Positions 1-45,286 of a stretch of DNA of 64,000 nucleotides are shown piece by piece. Source of the stretch: Glandiceps talaboti (taxonomy: Eukaryota > Hemichordata > Enteropneusta > Spengelidae); assembly GCF_964340395.1 (NCBI RefSeq), contig NC_135556.1:2511001-2575000 (forward strand). The letters are read 5' to 3'. Each line of letters starts with the position of its first letter. Positions within the stretch are counted from its first letter, which is position 1. A program made the translations under genes and the position numbers. The notes beneath the pieces were generated by a model that was not told the DNA's origin, ran no database searches, and worked only from the letters and a program-made list of their open reading frames with translations.

Positions 1-1174
1 TCTTGGAGATGCCTGGACCGATTTTTTTCAAACTTGGTACAGGGACAACATACAATGGCATACATATGCACGTCAATTTGTTTCATGATACGATCCAATA
101 TGGCCGCCTGGCAGCCATTTTGTTTGCAAATTTTCCCTGTCTAAAGCCATAACTCAGACATGCTTGAACAGATCTCATTCAAAGTTGGTATTAGGACAGT
201 GTTCTATGACATACATGTGTATATTCATTGTTGTCATGATACGATCCAATATGGCCGCCTAGCAGCCATTTTTTTTGTGAATTTTCCATGTCCAAAGCCA
301 TAACTCAGACATGCTTGAACAGATCTCATTCAAAGTTGGTATTAGGACAGTGTTCTATGACATACATGTGCTTATCCATTTTCATCGTGATACGATCCAA
401 TATTGCCGCCTGGCAGCCATTTTGTTTGCGAATTTTCCATGTCCAAAGCCATAACTCAGACATGCTTGAACAGATCTCATTCAAAGTTGGTATTAGGACA
501 GTGTTTTATGACATACATGTGCATATTCATTGTTGTTGTGATACGATCCAATATGGCCACCTAGCAGCCATTTTGCTTGCGATTTTTCTATGTCCAAAGC
601 CATAACTCAGACATGCTTGAACAGATCTCATTCAAAGTTGGTATTAGGACAGTGTTCTATGACATACATGTGCATATCCATTTGTTGTCATGATACGATC
701 CAATATGGCCGCCTAGCAGCCATTTTGTTTGCGAATTTTCCATGTCCAAAGCCATAACTCAGACATGCTTGAACAGATCTCATTCAAAGTTGGTATTAGG
801 ACAGTGTTCTATGACATACATGTGTATATCCATTTTCATCATGATACGATCCAATATGCCTGCCTGGCAGCCATTTTGTTTGCGAATTTTCCATGTCCAA
901 AGCCATAACTCAGACATGGTTGAACAGATCTCATTCAAAGTGGGTATTAGGACAGTGTTCTATGACGTACATGTGCATATCCATTTTCGTCCTGATACAA
1001 TCCCCATACCCGACCCATCCTTTATTGTTGTAGGCATGTTCCATGTCCAACAAGCAGACACAACATATCTAAGTCTGTTTGATTTAGGTTCACAAGTGTT
1101 GTTGCGTGATCAGAGTAGTGATAATTCCTTAAAACCCAATCATAGCGGGAACTATGTCATTCTCAATGACTTGT
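1..1174 (+). repeat. Dispersed repeat family B, left-truncated by the window edge
   Basis: About six tandem monomers of roughly 150 bp, each with GATACGATCCAATATGGCC, CCATAACTCAGACATG and AAAGTTGGTATTAGGAC, followed by a non-tandem tail (CCCATACCCGACCCAT to TCTCAATGACTTGTT). Base 1 corresponds to about 54566 in the more complete copy at 54493-55470. Apparent ORFs here (105 and 150 aa) are translations of the monomer and have no protein identity. Confidence 0.85.
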
Positions 1175-2150
1175 TTACAATACTAATTGATTAGCATTTA
1201 TTATCCCAGACAGATTGGTGTGCATTTGAAAAATTTGAACATGACCTGAGCGAAGTTTAGTTGTCATAAAATAATGTTGCTAAGTTTAGTGAAAAGAAGA
1301 TGATTTTTTTTCTGACATGACTGTGGTGAGCGCCCGTGGAACACATATCGTTGACCTGTTGATAGCATTATTTTTAAGCGAGTATTAAACTAAAATATAC
1401 GTAATAACTCGAAATTCTTGCTTTTATTTGCCGCACAGCTTTGATGAAATTAAAGACTTGTCTACTTTTTGTGAAAGCAAGTGCTAGGTCAGTCTGTATG
1501 TATTACATGTATACTTACAGAATAACAAAGTTAGAGGTTTATATTTATGTAGGTGTACATGATAAAATGTGCCGGTTTACAAATTACAATGTTTTTTTTA
1601 ATGAGTTTTTCAACATAGTCAGTGATAGCACATCATTGTAGGGTAATCATTTCACTGCGGGTGCTGCCGACAAAACACTGAGGAACCATTGTTGCCAGAC
1701 TACTACACTAGTACACAACAATATGTACAGTTACAGATAATACTCTATGGCAAGTGTAATTAGTAATTCATAAGTAAACATTACACAAAAGCTTAGAAGG
1801 CTTTTGTAACACGTGGGACCTCAACACCTTTCGTGAGCTGGCTGAGGTGCCGAAGTTAGTCGAAGCACAGGGGATTTAGGGGGCAAGTATTTTTTCGACT
1901 TTCTTGCCAATGCGCATAATATTTAGAGGTATGAATGCTATTTCATTTATTTTTATGGCAAAATCAATATAATAATGAAAAAAATTATCAACCTTTGCAT
2001 GTACACTTTAAGTCCAATCACACTGCTACTAAAAAGGCAAAAGTCATTGGCATATAATAAAAAGTACAGATGTAAAACACCAATATGGACTTGAGAGTAA
2101 ATATGTGTAACAAGACTTTTACAATGTCATTTATAAAGAAACAGAATAAT
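1175..2150. other. No gene recognised
   Basis: AT-rich unique-looking sequence. One 66-codon ORF at 1441-1641 shows no recognisable domain. The missing 5' exons of MCMDC2 were looked for here and not found. Confidence 0.5.
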
Positions 2151-3355
2151 AAAGGTGAAATAAGCCACTGCTACATGCAAAAGAATCAGTAAGTCCCGTG
2201 GGTGTTTTTACACAAGCTGTAACCTTCCCATACATAATCATTGAGTGCAAAGTCTTAAATATTTTCCCACACCGCATACCAGCTTTGGCAAGTTAAATAG
2301 AACAAAGCGTAATGATCTACCCTGTCTAACGCTTTCTCGAAGTCGATAAAAGCACAATATAATCTTCCTGTAGAGTATGACAACTATTTGTTGATAATGG
2401 CGCTGAGAATGAAAATATTATCCACAGTTCTGTACCCTTTCTTAAAACCAAATTGTTCTTCAGCACTTTTACAATCGATATCAAACCACTGTGTAATCTG
2501 ACACATAAAATTCAGGTAAAAATCTTGCCAAATACAGAGAGTATCGTTGTGGGCTTCTATAGTTGTTTGGCAGGTGTTTTTTTGAACCTTTTTTATGGAT
2601 AGTTGCTATCATACCCTGTGCCCAAACTTGTGGAAAGTTACCGTTTTCAAGAATTTTATTAAACAGACTACATAAAATGCTTTTCATAACATTCCAAGCT
2701 TTTTTGAAAAATTCAGCTGGAATGTGATTTACCACTGGCAACATTGTCAATACTTGCTTGCACTTCGTCCCCAGTTATTGGTTCATCCAGGATGCCGTAG
2801 TCTTTGTCTGGAAAATCATGTATCTCTTCCATGTCAAGGTTATCAACAAATTCATTTAAATGGAGTTATAAATTTCTGTGTTTTCTTGGTCTTGATTTTC
2901 TGTTAGGTTGAATAACGTTTTGAAATACTCATACCATTCTTGGGTTGGTATCTTTTGTGAGGGAACTGTTTCTAAAAAAATACCAGAATTCTTTAGAGTT
3001 CTGTTGCATGGCTGTTGACTTTAGTCTATATTCATCATACCGTCGCTGTTTTCTTTCTTTATTTACCTTAAACAGTTCTCTATACTCAGTGCAGTTTTTC
3101 CAAATTATCATTATTTCTATTGAATGAAATTCAGCAAACATTTCTTGACAGTTCTTTTCATATTCTGGCAGTCTTGGACAAACCAGCCACCTTATCGGTC
3201 CCCTCTGGAGTTGACTTTGGTGTTATGAGTCATGTTACCATAGCACACTTTTTAATGATATCGATCAACATATCAACTGCTTCCCCGACCCTTCCGTTTT
3301 CGATTGCAAAATTAAGTTCATCAATTCTCTCTGTATTAACAACAGTGAAATGATT
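2150..3355 (-). mobile_element. Decayed non-LTR retrotransposon (LINE) fragment, linker and N-terminal RT
   Basis: On the minus strand, broken frames read ELNFAIENGRVGEAVDML, then WKNCTEYRELFKVNKERKQR, NSKEFWYFFRN, IPAEFFKKAWNVM, FPQVWAQGMIATIHKKGSK, NNYR and YCAFIDFEKALDRVD. This is the order endonuclease-RT linker then RT fingers and the FIDFEKAFD block of LINEs of the CR1/jockey broad group. Frameshifts and stops occur throughout, and the fragment ends before the catalytic YADD motif, so it is inactive. Confidence 0.85.
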
Positions 3356-3637
3356 ATGCATATTACAAAGATAAGAACAGGGATGGGTAGATAAGTGAAT
3401 AAAGATTTTTAAAATGTATACAAATATGCCTAGCAACAAGCCCATACCCATAGCAACAGCCAAATGATGATGTATATTGCAAAGATGAAACCTTGAATGG
3501 GTAGGTAAGTGAATAACTATTCCACATGTAACCAGATATGCCTAGCAACAAGACCATGCCCATACATGTAGCAACAGCCAAATACAGTTGTGCTATATAG
3601 TATAATGTCATTGGCGCTATTTTTTGAGTGAGTGAGT
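3355..3637 (+). repeat. Fragment of dispersed repeat family A
   Basis: Two monomers with CCTAGCAACAAG, CCCATAGCAACAGCCAAA and ATATTGCAAAGAT, then the family terminus (CAGTTGTGCTA, GTCATTGGCGCTATTTTT). It abuts the 5' side of the LINE fragment and runs into the GAGT microsatellite. Confidence 0.8.
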
Positions 3638-3753
3638 GAGTGAGTGGGTGAGTGGGTGGATGGGTGGGTGGGTGGGTGAGTGAGTGAGTGAGTGAGTGAG
3701 TGAGTGAGTGAGTGAGTGAGTGAGTGAGTGAGTGAGTGAGTGAGTGAGTGAGT
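3627..3753. repeat. (GAGT)n tetranucleotide microsatellite
   Basis: About 30 units of GAGT with a central GGGT/GGAT variant block at about 3645-3675. The minus-strand Thr-His-Ser-Leu ORF over it is an artefact of the 4-bp period. Confidence 0.95.
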
Positions 3754-3936
3754 GGAAGAGGGAGCAAGGAAGGAAGTGGGAAAACAGGAGCATCTGTCAG
3801 CTGGTAACCCGAATCTGGGAAGAGTATTAAGAACACAGTTAAAAAATTATTATATCCTTCCTTTCATGTGTATCATAAAGATCACATTCATGAATGATAA
3901 TGATTATTTCCAAATTGTTTTTTAAAATTGTTTAAG

Positions 3937-3940
<4 letters not shown>

Positions 3941-4012
<72 letters not shown>

Positions 4013-4045
4013 GGTGCTGAGAGGCATACTTTAAATTGTTTAAGT

Positions 4046-4086
<41 letters not shown>

Positions 4087-4128
4087 ATTAGGGGTGCTGA
4101 GAGGCATACTTTAAATTGTTTAAGTCAA

Positions 4129-4159
<31 letters not shown>

Positions 4160-4197
4160 TTAGGGGTGCTGAGAGGCATACTTTAAATTGTTTAAGT

Positions 4198-4245
<48 letters not shown>

Positions 4246-4320
4246 AGGGGTGCTAAGAGGCATACTTTAAATTGTTTAAGTCAAGTGTGTGTGTGGGAGG
4301 GGTGCTCAGAGGCATACTAA
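3941..4320. repeat. (GT)n tracts alternating with a 40-50-bp unique unit
   Basis: Five GT tracts of differing length, each followed by AGGGGTGCTGAGAGGCATAC and TTTAAATTGTTTAAGTCAAG. The whole unit (unique part plus GT tract) was amplified. It ends 88 bp before the first recognised MCMDC2 exon. Confidence 0.92.
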
Positions 4321-4407
4321 ATGTATTCCAATTTTCTAGAAAAATTTTTCAAGCAACAGTATGTCAATTAACAGTATTAATATCTTTATTATTTTTTTTG
4401 GCGAAAG

Positions 4408-35724
<31,317 letters not shown>

Positions 35725-36845
35725 ACTCAGTGATTAGCATAGTCTCTTATAATACGAGTATTTCACCAGTTTGCTTCTATTCTCCAAGATGTCCAACTTC
35801 AGTAGGCTCCCTACATTCAAAACTCATTGAAATGAATCAAATGAACAATCTCCTTCTAATATGTGTTTGAGATATAGAAATAGAGCAGGGCGTTGTTTTC
35901 ATCTTAGGACACTTGGTTTACTATGTAACCGTAGCATGCCCATCACGTCACACCATGTAATGCACCACACCACATCACATCAAACATCACCAACCATCAC
36001 ATCAAACATCACATCACATCGCACTTGGTGACACTACATCACACCGCATCAATGGACAGTGGTATTTTTGTTTGCTTGTAGATTTCAGAAATACAAACAT
36101 AAACTGAACATTGGAAATCAAGCTCTTTTATACTGGTTTGTAATGTTGTCAAAATTTGCAGACACTGGTGCAAGAGACACTGATGTCTAACCATCTTGAA
36201 GTGTCATGTCATGAACACAGTCAGCACTACATAATGAGATTGAAGGTACAAGACAGTAGAAATGTCAAATTGAGTAGATTCACTTATCAGTCAGATCTCT
36301 CATGCATATACTCTTTTCCATCTCAATCTACATGTAGATGCCACTTTTGTCAATTTCTGTCAGCAAGGGTGAGTAGATAATGATAAATCATATTCTGTAT
36401 TAATATAGTTTCAGGGTAAATTTATTCCAGTATTGTAGAAAAGAGCAATAAAATCAACTTTGGTTATATGTATTGTGAACACTGACCAGTGCAAATAGCA
36501 TAAATTTGTGGACAATGTCATTTTAATTGCAAAAAGTGTTTAAAACCCAGTATTGATATTTACTACTATGCTGTGTAATACTTTTAATAATGTATATGCA
36601 TATGTATTTATTAAATGTAAATAGTAAATTCTACACACTTTTAAACTTTTATGAACTGTCTTTATTTATAATATTTGATTGTCACACTTGTTTAAAAGTT
36701 ATGTAAAAATATGCCAATTTGTTTTCATAACTGGAATATTTAATAAATTGAAGAAATGTTGACAATATAGAAAACCAGTCTTTTATTTTCCCCTGATGCC
36801 GTTTGCAGATTGGATGGGACTTTAGCACTAACGAATAATATACCA
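35725..36845. other. MCMDC2 3' flank
   Basis: Probable 3' UTR up to the AATAAA at 36447. A CACATCACATCAAACATC-type low-complexity stretch lies at 35940-36055. A 74-codon ORF at 36156-36380 has no family match and no acceptor-donor support. Confidence 0.5.
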
Positions 36846-38525
36846 GATGTAATCAATTGTCCAGTTAACACAGTACACATGGTACAGTAGACTAAGAGAT
36901 TCATAATCAATTGTCCAGTTAACAAAGTACACATGGTACAGTAGACTAAGAGATTCATAATCAATTGTCCAGTTAACAAAGTACACATGGTACAGTAGAC
37001 TAAGAGATTCATAATCAATTGTCCAGTTAACAAAGTACACATGGTACAGTAGACTAAGAGATTCATAATCAATTGTCCAGTTAAACACAGTACACATGGT
37101 ACAGTAGACTAAGAGATTCATAATCAATTGTCCAGTTAACACAGTACACATGGTACAGTAGACTAAGAGATTCATAATCAATTGTCCAGTTAACACAGTA
37201 CACATGGTACAGTAGACTAAGAGATTCATAATCAATTGTCCAGTTAACACAGTACACATGGTACAGTAGACTAAGAGATTCATAATCAATTGTCCAGTTA
37301 ACACAGTACACATGGTACAGTAGACTAAGAGATTCATAATCAATTGTCCAGTTAAACACAGTACACATGGTACAGTAGACTAAGAGATTCATAATCAATT
37401 GTCCAGTTAAACACAGTACACATGGTACAGTAGACTAAGAGATTCATAATCAATTGTCCAGTTAAACACAGTACACATGGTACAGTAGACTAAGAGATTC
37501 ATAATCAATTGTCCAGTTAAACACAGTACACATGGTACAGTAGACTAAGAGATTCATAATCAATTGTCCAGTTAAACACAGTACACATGGTACAGTAGAC
37601 TAAGAGATTCATAATCAATTGTCCAGTTAAACACAGTACACATGGTACAGTAGACTAAGAGATTCATAATCAATTGTCCAGTTAAACACAGTACACATGG
37701 TACAGTAGACTAAGAGATTCATAATCAATTGTCCAGTTAAACACAGTACACATGGTACAGTAGACTAAGAGATTCATAATCAATTGTCCAGTTAAACACA
37801 GTACACATGGTACAGTAGACTAAGAGATTCATAATCAATTGTCCAGTTAACACAGTACACATGGTACAGTAGACTAAGAGATTCATAATCAATTGTCCAG
37901 TTAACACAGTACACATGGTACAGTAGACTAAGAGATTCACAGTACACATGGTACAGTAGACTAAGAGATTCATAATCAATTGTCCAGTTAAACACAGTAC
38001 ACATGGTACAGTAGACTAAGAGATTCATAATCAATTGTCCAGTTAAACACAGTACACATGGTACAGTAGACTAAGAGATTCATAATCAATTGTCCAGTTA
38101 AACACAGTACACATGGTACAGTAGACTAAGAGATTCATAATCAATTGTCCAGTTAAACACAGTACACATGGTACAGTAGACTAAGAGATTCATAATCAAT
38201 TGTCCAGTTAAACACAGTACACATGGTACAGTAGACTAAGAGATTCATAATCAATTGTCCAGTTAAACACAGTACACATGGTACAGTAGACTAAGAGATT
38301 CATAATCAATTGTCCAGTTAAACACAGTACACATGGTACAGTAGACTAAGAGATTCATAATCAATTGTCCAGTTAAACACAGTACACATGGTACAGTAGA
38401 CTAAGAGATTCATAATCAATTGTCCAGTTAAACACAGTACACATGGTACAGTAGACTAAGAGATTCATAATCAATTGTCCAGTTAAACACAGTACACATG
38501 GTACAGTAGACTAAGAGATTCATAA
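36846..38525. repeat. 54/55-bp minisatellite between MCMDC2 and EMC7
   Basis: About 31 units with GTACACATGGTACAGTAGAC, TAAGAGATTCATAATCAATT and GTCCAGTTAA. The left units read GTTAACAAAG, then GTTAACACAG, then mostly GTTAAACACAG (55 bp), so variants are spatially sorted. One unit near 37935 is truncated (GATTCACAGTACACATGG), joining two units across a deletion. Confidence 0.97.
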
Positions 38526-39084
38526 CTGACATGTATTCATTTAAAGCTTCCCTCGCTGTAACTGGACTTACTATCATTTTTTCAATCATACAACAAATGA
38601 CATATACATATGTATGTATTTACTGAGAATTGTTACAATACTAATAATTAGATGTATGTTTCGATGAGATGTCAATTTTATCATAAGTAATTTCAGTTGC
38701 AGCTAATACAGCTTAAACACTCGTTGTAATGAGTACATACAGAATACACATGGAAATGAATGTTATAGTCTACCAGTGTGTTCAAAGACTAACATCATGA
38801 TCAAAACTTTCTTTGAGCTACTTCTGAAGTGCTTAGCACTGTAACAATATCATGAGATCCTGTACAAAGGCAAGCGGCAGTCTTTCTTTGAATTGTTCAG
38901 TTCAGATATGAATTATGGATTGTTCAGAAATTCTAAACTGTACAATAATACTGTAATGTACAATGTAAACATTTGTAATATTCTGTTAACACGTAATAAG
39001 AAATGTAAGTTAGGCAATAACATACACGTCTGAGTGGCACACATCACATACACATGTATACAAATGTTTTTATTGTTTGCATTG

Positions 39085-40066
<982 letters not shown>

Positions 40067-40352
40067 CAATCATTGACACTGGATGAAGTACTTTTTATAT
40101 TAAAAGTGAAATATCCCTTTAAAAACTGACAAGTCTCTAAAACTCAATCCCACAATTGCCATTTAAACTTATACTTAATTGAATACAAAGGAATTGTCTT
40201 AATACAAAACACAGCTGAATGGAAAATTGATGCCCTTCTTTGACAACACAAACCTTGGCAGTTGTCATGGTTAATTCATGAACAAATTCAAATCAGAGAT
40301 TTTCAAATTCAAACCTGTAAAAATGCTATGGCTACATGTGATATTGCTAATG

Positions 40353-43300
40353 TTATTGTTTCCTTTTACTACTTTTACTTTTGTCTTTCTTCTTGCCACC
40401 TGGGAAAAGCCATCCAGTGAGAACCTCTGACATGTCTGGTAAATCTTGCTTTGGTGTTAACATACTCATGGAGGACTGCATTTCCTGAAGTAAATTAAAA
40501 ATATGATCAAAATCCATATAGAGACAGTCACACAATAGTAGATTTTAAGTTCTGAAGTGATAGTGTAACTCAACTAATTTCAGCTGTTAAAACAGTCTAA
40601 ACTGTTTGTACTATTATGCAAAGCAAGCTGACTTGCATATAACTATAATGAATATAACAGTACAGTAGTCCATGTGTGTGTGGATGTGTATGGGGTGAAG
40701 GCAATGACATGTGTGTGTGGATGTGTATGGGGTGAAGGCAATGACGTGTGTGTGGATGTGTATGGGGTAAAGGCAATGACGTGTGTGTGGATGTGTATGG
40801 GGTGAAGGCAATGACGTGTGTGTGTGGATGTGTATGGGGTGAAGGCAATGACGTGTGTGTGTGGATGTGTATGGGGTGAAGGCAATGACGTGTGTGTGGA
40901 TGTGTATGGGGTGAAAGCAATGACGTGTGTGTGTGGATGTGTATGGGGTGAAGGCAATGACGTGTGTGTGGATGTGTATGGGGTGAAGGCAATGACGTGT
41001 GTGTGGATGTGTATGGGGTGAAGGCAATGATGTGTGTGTGTGGATGTGTATGGGGTGAAGGCAATGATGTGTGTGTGGATGTGTATGGGGTGAAGGCAAT
41101 GACGTGTGTGTGGATGTGTATGGGGTGAAGGCAATGAACACAATGTGTTCTCCCCAGGATAGATGGCAAGGATGGCAACTAATTTGCATATTAATTTACA
41201 TATTAATAACATGGTAATTTACATATTGGTTTGCAAAGTGATCAGCATATAATGTCTTCAACACTGGAACAAACTCTGACATGTTTATTTTAACACATAC
41301 ATACATGTTACATTGCGGATTAGCCATTTCTCTTCATGTGAAAATATTATTATGATTTTGTCATTCAAAGATTGCTAAAGCTCAAGGATGGTAGAACACT
41401 TTTGAAGCATGGCAGAAACCTGCCAAGCATGGCGACCTAGATGGAAAGGATGTTGTTTGTACCATGCTTTGTCTATAGTGGGGAGAACACTGATACATGT
41501 ATGTTGTACTAACCTTTTGTACTTCTGGGTCTTGTGCATTCATCATTTTAGGAAGAATAAACAGTAATACTAGTGGTAGTACCATCATTAAAACCTACAA
41601 TAGTGAAGAAATTATCCAGAAACGTTCAATGCAATCAACCATACATTTCAATTGTATGACTCAATGTTAGATTTTCAAATTAATTCCATCTTTTCTTAAG
41701 ATTTGACACAATCATCCTCTTGTTGACACATGCAACGAATTGCTTCATGTGTCGCCCTGTGTAACTGGGCCTTTATATCAATCATTTTTACATGAATATT
41801 CAAGATACTAGTACCTGCTTCATGTACAATCTGTACTATTTGAAAGGTGATTCCTACTGCCCTGTGCAACATCAATAAACTACACAAATGTTAGCACATA
41901 CATACCATTGGATTCATAAGGAAATCTGTAACTTTCCATTGTTCTCTCTTCTGAAAATAACTTGCAAGTCCTTTTGCTTTAAATCGTAATGGGTAGTTGG
42001 TTGTAACAACTGAAGCACTCTGTACATAATTTAGTTTCCTTGCTCTCATTTTACCCTTGGATGTGATGTCTACTCTTGCTGGTTCAAAGGAGTATGTTGG
42101 ATTGATAACTTCTACAACATAAGAACCGGATGGCACATTATTGACTGTAAAGCTTCCATCAGATCTGAAACCAGACAAACATAGAGAGGAGATCAAGACA
42201 TTGTTTGGTTAATCATTTTAAAATCTAGGTTGAAAGACTTTGTATCAGACAAACGTAGAGAAGAATTTAATTGTTACTCCTTCAAGTCTTTGTGAAAGGG
42301 TTATGGTGCAGTACAATCCAATCGTTACTCCTTCAAGTCTTTGTGAAAGGGTTATGGTGCAGTACAATCCAATCCACCACACAGTAGGGCTGGGTCTTAT
42401 CAAATGAATGTGTGTATCATTATGACCAAGATTTGTAATTTACAAAATGTAGTTGATCAATTTCTAAAAGTTAAGTATGTATTCAAACTGAAGAAAACTG
42501 TTGGTTTACAGGTTGCATTTCTGAATGATTACAAAAATTACCAACACATCAAATTTGGCAAAAATAACAACACTGCAAAAAATTGACAAAGGTAGCTGCT
42601 GGCATGACTACGAGTTCTTGCTGAAACATGAGGGAGACTCATTTTTTGCAGTGCTTGCTATTTTGACATGATTAGAGTACTTTGGAACATTGAGTAGGGA
42701 CTGCAGGGCTCCAATTTTTGGCAGATAACATTATAATTTAGTAGATAAATCCACACAACTTGTGTGATGCATCACACTCTTCTACTTGTAAAGTTGTATT
42801 TGAGTTTACAACCATTACTGCTACATGTACATGTATAGTAAAACTCCAGCAAAAATGGCATCAGCATGAAAGGTATGAGAAACTGGTGTACAAGTATTTT
42901 GGATTACGAAAGGTATGTTAACTTAGTATACAATCACTAGGTATCCAATACAGGAGTAAGCACATCTACCTATAATATTAAAAGTATGTATGTATATCTG
43001 TCCACATCAAGCAGAGGGGCATGCATTATTGTTTTGATTGCCATTTTCTTATCATAAAATTAATATCATACAAATCCTGTTTCTACAAATGTTTTGATCT
43101 CTACACTAGTGTAGACAATTATAGTCAAAACGTTGTTATATTTGGCATGAAGACAAGGAATACAACAATCTAAGAAAAACTACACACCAATCGAGTATCT
43201 CTCAGTCGCATTGCTAAATTATAAATAAACGTTACATGTTACCCCTCATTCAAGTTATTGTACACCCCTAGGCTTCCTGTGCAACCTATTTACATTTTTC

Positions 43301-43797
43301 GATAAAATATAAAATGGTTTCTGGAAATGTCACCCGTATGTGTAAGTAACTAAACAAATATCACATTTCTTCATTTTGTGATAAATTTTAAGTTTATATT
43401 TATAATTCAAATTTAAATACCATTCTCTTCATAATTATTACACTGAGAGGTGGCCATTGTTGATAATTTAGTGTATATTTGTGTGCGTACATGATACAAC
43501 ATCTCACTTTATAACACCCCGCATATTTGACAAAATGATCAGCTAACATTCACATTTATGTAGATGATCACTTTGATATCGATGTGTTTCTTAAATCCTG
43601 ATAACTTACTTGAGGAATCCGACGTACTGGCCACCGTCGACCATGATTCGCGTACCCGGTAGCCATTCCTGAGCCTTCGTACCGGCAACGGACACTTTGC
43701 CCTCAATTCGGTATGTTTCTTCAGATTGTGGCTCTTCTTCGGCGAATATCACATTGATATTCAGGCAACACAGAAAAACAAGAAGTGACGGTAACAT
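40353..43797 (-). CDS. EMC7: EMC7, ER membrane protein complex subunit 7, complete, 4 exons
   Basis: Exons on the minus strand: 43797-43610, 42164-41906, 41594-41514, 40484-40353. Phases match and give 219 residues plus TAA. Residues 1-19 ([11 protein letters not shown]...) are a signal peptide. Residues ~28-125 form the lumenal carboxypeptidase-regulatory-like beta sandwich, with [19 protein letters not shown] typical of the family. The third exon starts [19 protein letters not shown], the single transmembrane helix. The last exon encodes a cytosolic tail with [12 protein letters not shown] and a Lys/Ser-rich end ([13 protein letters not shown]). Human EMC7 is 242 aa, so length agrees. The EMC inserts transmembrane segments into the ER membrane; EMC7 is a lumenal/peripheral subunit. 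Introns are 1445, 311 and 1029 bp. A possible minus-strand AATAAA lies at 40063-40058. Confidence 0.95.
40665..41140. repeat. 32-36-bp minisatellite in EMC7 intron 3
   Basis: About 14 units of GGATGTGTATGGGGTGAAGG and CAATGACGTGTGTGTGT with variable GT number. The unit is near-neutral for stop codons, so [14 protein letters not shown]-type ORFs of ~190 codons occur on the minus strand; they are artefacts. Confidence 0.95.
42268..42375. repeat. ~56-bp tandem duplication in EMC7 intron 1
   Basis: Two copies containing GTTACTCCTTCAAGTCTTTG and GGGTTATGGTGCAGTACAAT. The remaining intron 1 sequence (42376-43609) shows nothing further. Confidence 0.9.
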
Positions 43798-44262
43798 TTT
43801 ACTGTTATATTACCATTTACGGTTAGATAATTGCAGAAAATGGGAGGAATTAGTGAAGGCAGCGTAACTGAACACAAAAATTGCGAGTTACATGTAAAAC
43901 CGACGTCAGCTTACTATCACGTCAAAGCGAGGCTCTTTTACCGGGGGTGTCCCTTTAAATGTATAGTCATCTGGATCTAGTAGTCTTACAATAAGATTCT
44001 GTTTCTCCTTACACTTCAATGCTTATATAAGGGAAACATAAATTGTACTAAAATTATATATTAAGATTATCTAACGCGAAGAATTTATACTTTAAGTGTG
44101 TTTTATACACAAGGTGATGTTTTCACTTACCCCTACAGGAATGAGCTAATCCAATTAGTAATTAACATAATCAACATGGCTGCCTCCATCTAATTTCACT
44201 GACAGTCGTTCATACAAATTTCCACTCATTTTTTCCCCAAATTTGTGGGACCGACCAATAAT
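43797..44262. promoter_or_regulatory. Divergent promoter region between EMC7 and the MFSD6-like gene
   Basis: The EMC7 ATG is at 43797 on the minus strand. Read in that orientation, CACGTCA at 43918-43924 is TGACGTGA, matching the UPR-element core TGACGTG(G/A) bound by ATF6/XBP1. A second palindromic GACGTCA lies at 43902-43908. The stretch has more CpG than its surroundings. On the plus strand a GTAAGT donor at 44263 could end an untranslated first exon of the MFSD6-like gene, whose start codon is in an exon with an acceptor at 48720. All regulatory roles here are inferred from motif and position. Confidence 0.35.
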
Positions 44263-44269
44263 GTAAGTA

Positions 44270-45285
44270 ATATTCTTTGTTATTGGTTTATTATTAATAT
44301 AGTCTTCTGTTGAAACCGAAAAATAGAATTGATGTCCCTTTCTGTTTCAAGGTTTAACTTAAAATCGGAAAGGTGCGTCATGTGAAAGTGGGATTTGTGA
44401 ACAGTGAGTTATATACACCGGCTCTAAGTAATAGAACAATAGAATTAATAACGTTACTTGTAGAATCAGTGGTTAGAAACTGGTCAACGTAATTGTTTTA
44501 CACATCTTCATTTTATTATCAACTTGTGCCCTAAAATAAACACTGTGGAAGTTAAATTATGATAATAAATTCCCCAACTTCAATTGATTTTTTCCATACC
44601 AAATAATAATATGGTAACAATATAATTGTAAACCTAACCATTTAATAACCGGCCTCACAGGCTTGAGTGACATGAGTCACCTTTCGATAAGGTCGTAAGG
44701 AAAGAGAATTTGCATGTAGACGGTTGAAATTGGACTTTGTTTGCTGAAGCAATCAAACAATAATTCCTTTAAAATGTCATACACATAAACCAGTATATAT
44801 ATTATCAATAACATGAAATTTGATAAACATGATTTGATATAAGATTAATTTATCAGATAGCAGAATCCATGAACATATCTGTGCATACATATTATGATTT
44901 ATGCTGTACAGAGAACTGACCAATTTTAAAGATACACAATGAAAATATGAAACTCTACATGTATGTAGTATACTCACAAAAAGAGTAAAATATCAAAATG
45001 GTGAATCATTATTTGAATCATAGTTTGCGTATACATACATTATCATTCGATACAAAAAATTACAAACAGACATTTGCATGTACCGTTGTACGGAAAAGTC
45101 TCAAAGCAAAAGATTGTAAATGAAAGTATTCAGTTTAATTAGTGTGATGTTTACTAGTATACTGTGTAACACTACAATAGTTTTTAGCTATATAGTAGTT
45201 TTCAATTTTTATCTGTGTCACTGTCATACTTATTAATTGGAAAGGTAAATGATGATAGACAAAGATTTATAAATGTGTGTCCATA
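44270..45285. other. Unannotated AT-rich sequence, probable MFSD6-like intron 1
   Basis: No coding signal or repeat recognised. Confidence 0.45.
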
Positions 45286-45286
45286 T

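Noticed and set aside
288-1194. ORFs of 105 and 150 codons sharing MSKAITQTCLNRSHSK
   Set aside because: Frame-open translations of the ~150-bp family B monomer; shared residues come from repeat identity, and the copy at 54725 shows the same.
3363-3836. 157-codon Thr-His-Ser-Leu ORF
   Set aside because: Generated by the GAGT tetranucleotide repeat and a family A monomer.
36156-36380. 74-codon ORF as an extra MCMDC2 exon
   Set aside because: MCMDC2 already ends at 35724 with a family-like C-terminus; no acceptor in phase and no homology recognised. Probably 3' UTR.
40597-41212. Three overlapping minus-strand ORFs of ~190 codons (His/Pro/Thr-rich)
   Set aside because: They are products of the GT-rich minisatellite in EMC7 intron 3 and occur in all three frames.
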